Positions 63,886 through 64,000 of a stretch of DNA of 64,000 nucleotides are shown here, piece by piece. A program made the translations under genes and the position numbers. Under the pieces are notes generated by a model, which saw nothing but the letters and a program-made list of their open reading frames with translations, was not told where the DNA came from and made no database searches. Positions within the stretch are counted from its first letter, which is position 1, and every line of letters starts with the position of its first letter. This DNA is from Wenzhouxiangella sp. (GTDB lineage Bacteria; Pseudomonadota; Gammaproteobacteria; Xanthomonadales; Wenzhouxiangellaceae), in the NCBI GenBank assembly GCA_007694885.1, contig REEW01000100.1, positions 1-64,000 on the forward strand, in the 5' to 3' direction.

Positions 63886-63921
63886 ACAATCAGTCCGGCA
63901 AGTGCCTGGACCATGTCGAGC

Positions 63922-63999
63922 TCATTTCCCCGAACGCAACCACTGCCAGATCGCATCCACGCAGGCCCGTCCAAGATGCCGACTACGGTCCGGGCTCCA
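63922..63999 (-). CDS. Possible 3' end of a gene entering from the right
   Basis: On the minus strand a frame runs in from the window edge and stops at 63922-63924. The 25 visible residues (for example GRACVDAIWQWLRSGK) look protein-like, but are too few to assign. It would be convergent with the response-regulator gene. Tentative. Confidence 0.3.
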   Translation of the reverse strand, partial: WSPDRSRHLGRACVDAIWQWLRSGK

Positions 64000-64000
64000 G

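Overview
The window looks like chromosomal DNA of a GC-rich gammaproteobacterium. FimV, CvpA, a DedD-type SPOR protein, EpmA, a TesA/YbbA/YbbP cluster, TusCDE-type proteins, an rpsT/murJ/ribF/ileS/lspA block and an accD-folC-dedD-cvpA-purF block all point that way. A MurD-like ligase next to a MurL-type epimerase is a pairing described in Xanthomonas, so a Xanthomonadales-related lineage (possibly Wenzhouxiangella-like) is my best guess. No phage, plasmid, insertion sequence, rRNA, tRNA or CRISPR array is visible. Gene density is high, many genes overlap by 1-14 bp, and GTG or TTG starts are frequent.

Layout. 1-7.4 kb: a short repeat array, then lspA-ileS-ribF, a CxxxCxxC cluster protein on the other strand, murJ and rpsT. 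7.4-13.2 kb: universal stress protein, lytic transglycosylase, an SDR, a histidine phosphatase, msrA, sbcB, then an AT-rich non-coding stretch with three DnaA boxes, an uncharacterised small gene and a ComEA-like gene. 13.2-19.5 kb: a leftward surface-sugar block (ssb, rmlBACD, manC) ending in a DUF1684 protein. 19.6-25.8 kb: ispB, then perM-murL-murD2 and an orphan outer-membrane barrel. 26-30 kb: NAD-type isocitrate dehydrogenase, glutaredoxin, TusE/C/D and the periplasmic protease BepA.

30-36 kb: a rightward polyphosphate block, ppk1-ppx, with epmA, then a GNAT-VanY fusion. 36-53 kb: almost entirely leftward, with photolyase, purF-cvpA-dedD-folC-accD-trpA-trpB-trpF-truA-fimV in very tight succession, then asd, aroC, a MITE-like inverted repeat, ETF-quinone oxidoreductase and tesA. 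53.5-64 kb: ybbA-ybbP, a MATE exporter, a BrkB-family membrane protein, a glutamine amidotransferase, and a 3-hydroxybutyrate set (oligomer hydrolase, dehydrogenase and a LuxR-type response regulator).

The points most worth following up are the MurD2/MurL route for D-glutamate in peptidoglycan, the DnaA-box locus at 12.1-12.5 kb, the MITE-like element beside aroC, the overlapping divergent start codons of tesA and ybbA, the GNAT-VanY fusion, the Tus genes without TusB, and several genes whose -10 hexamer sits so close to the start codon that their mRNAs may be leaderless. Function calls rest on reading motifs in the translations by eye; no database search was possible.
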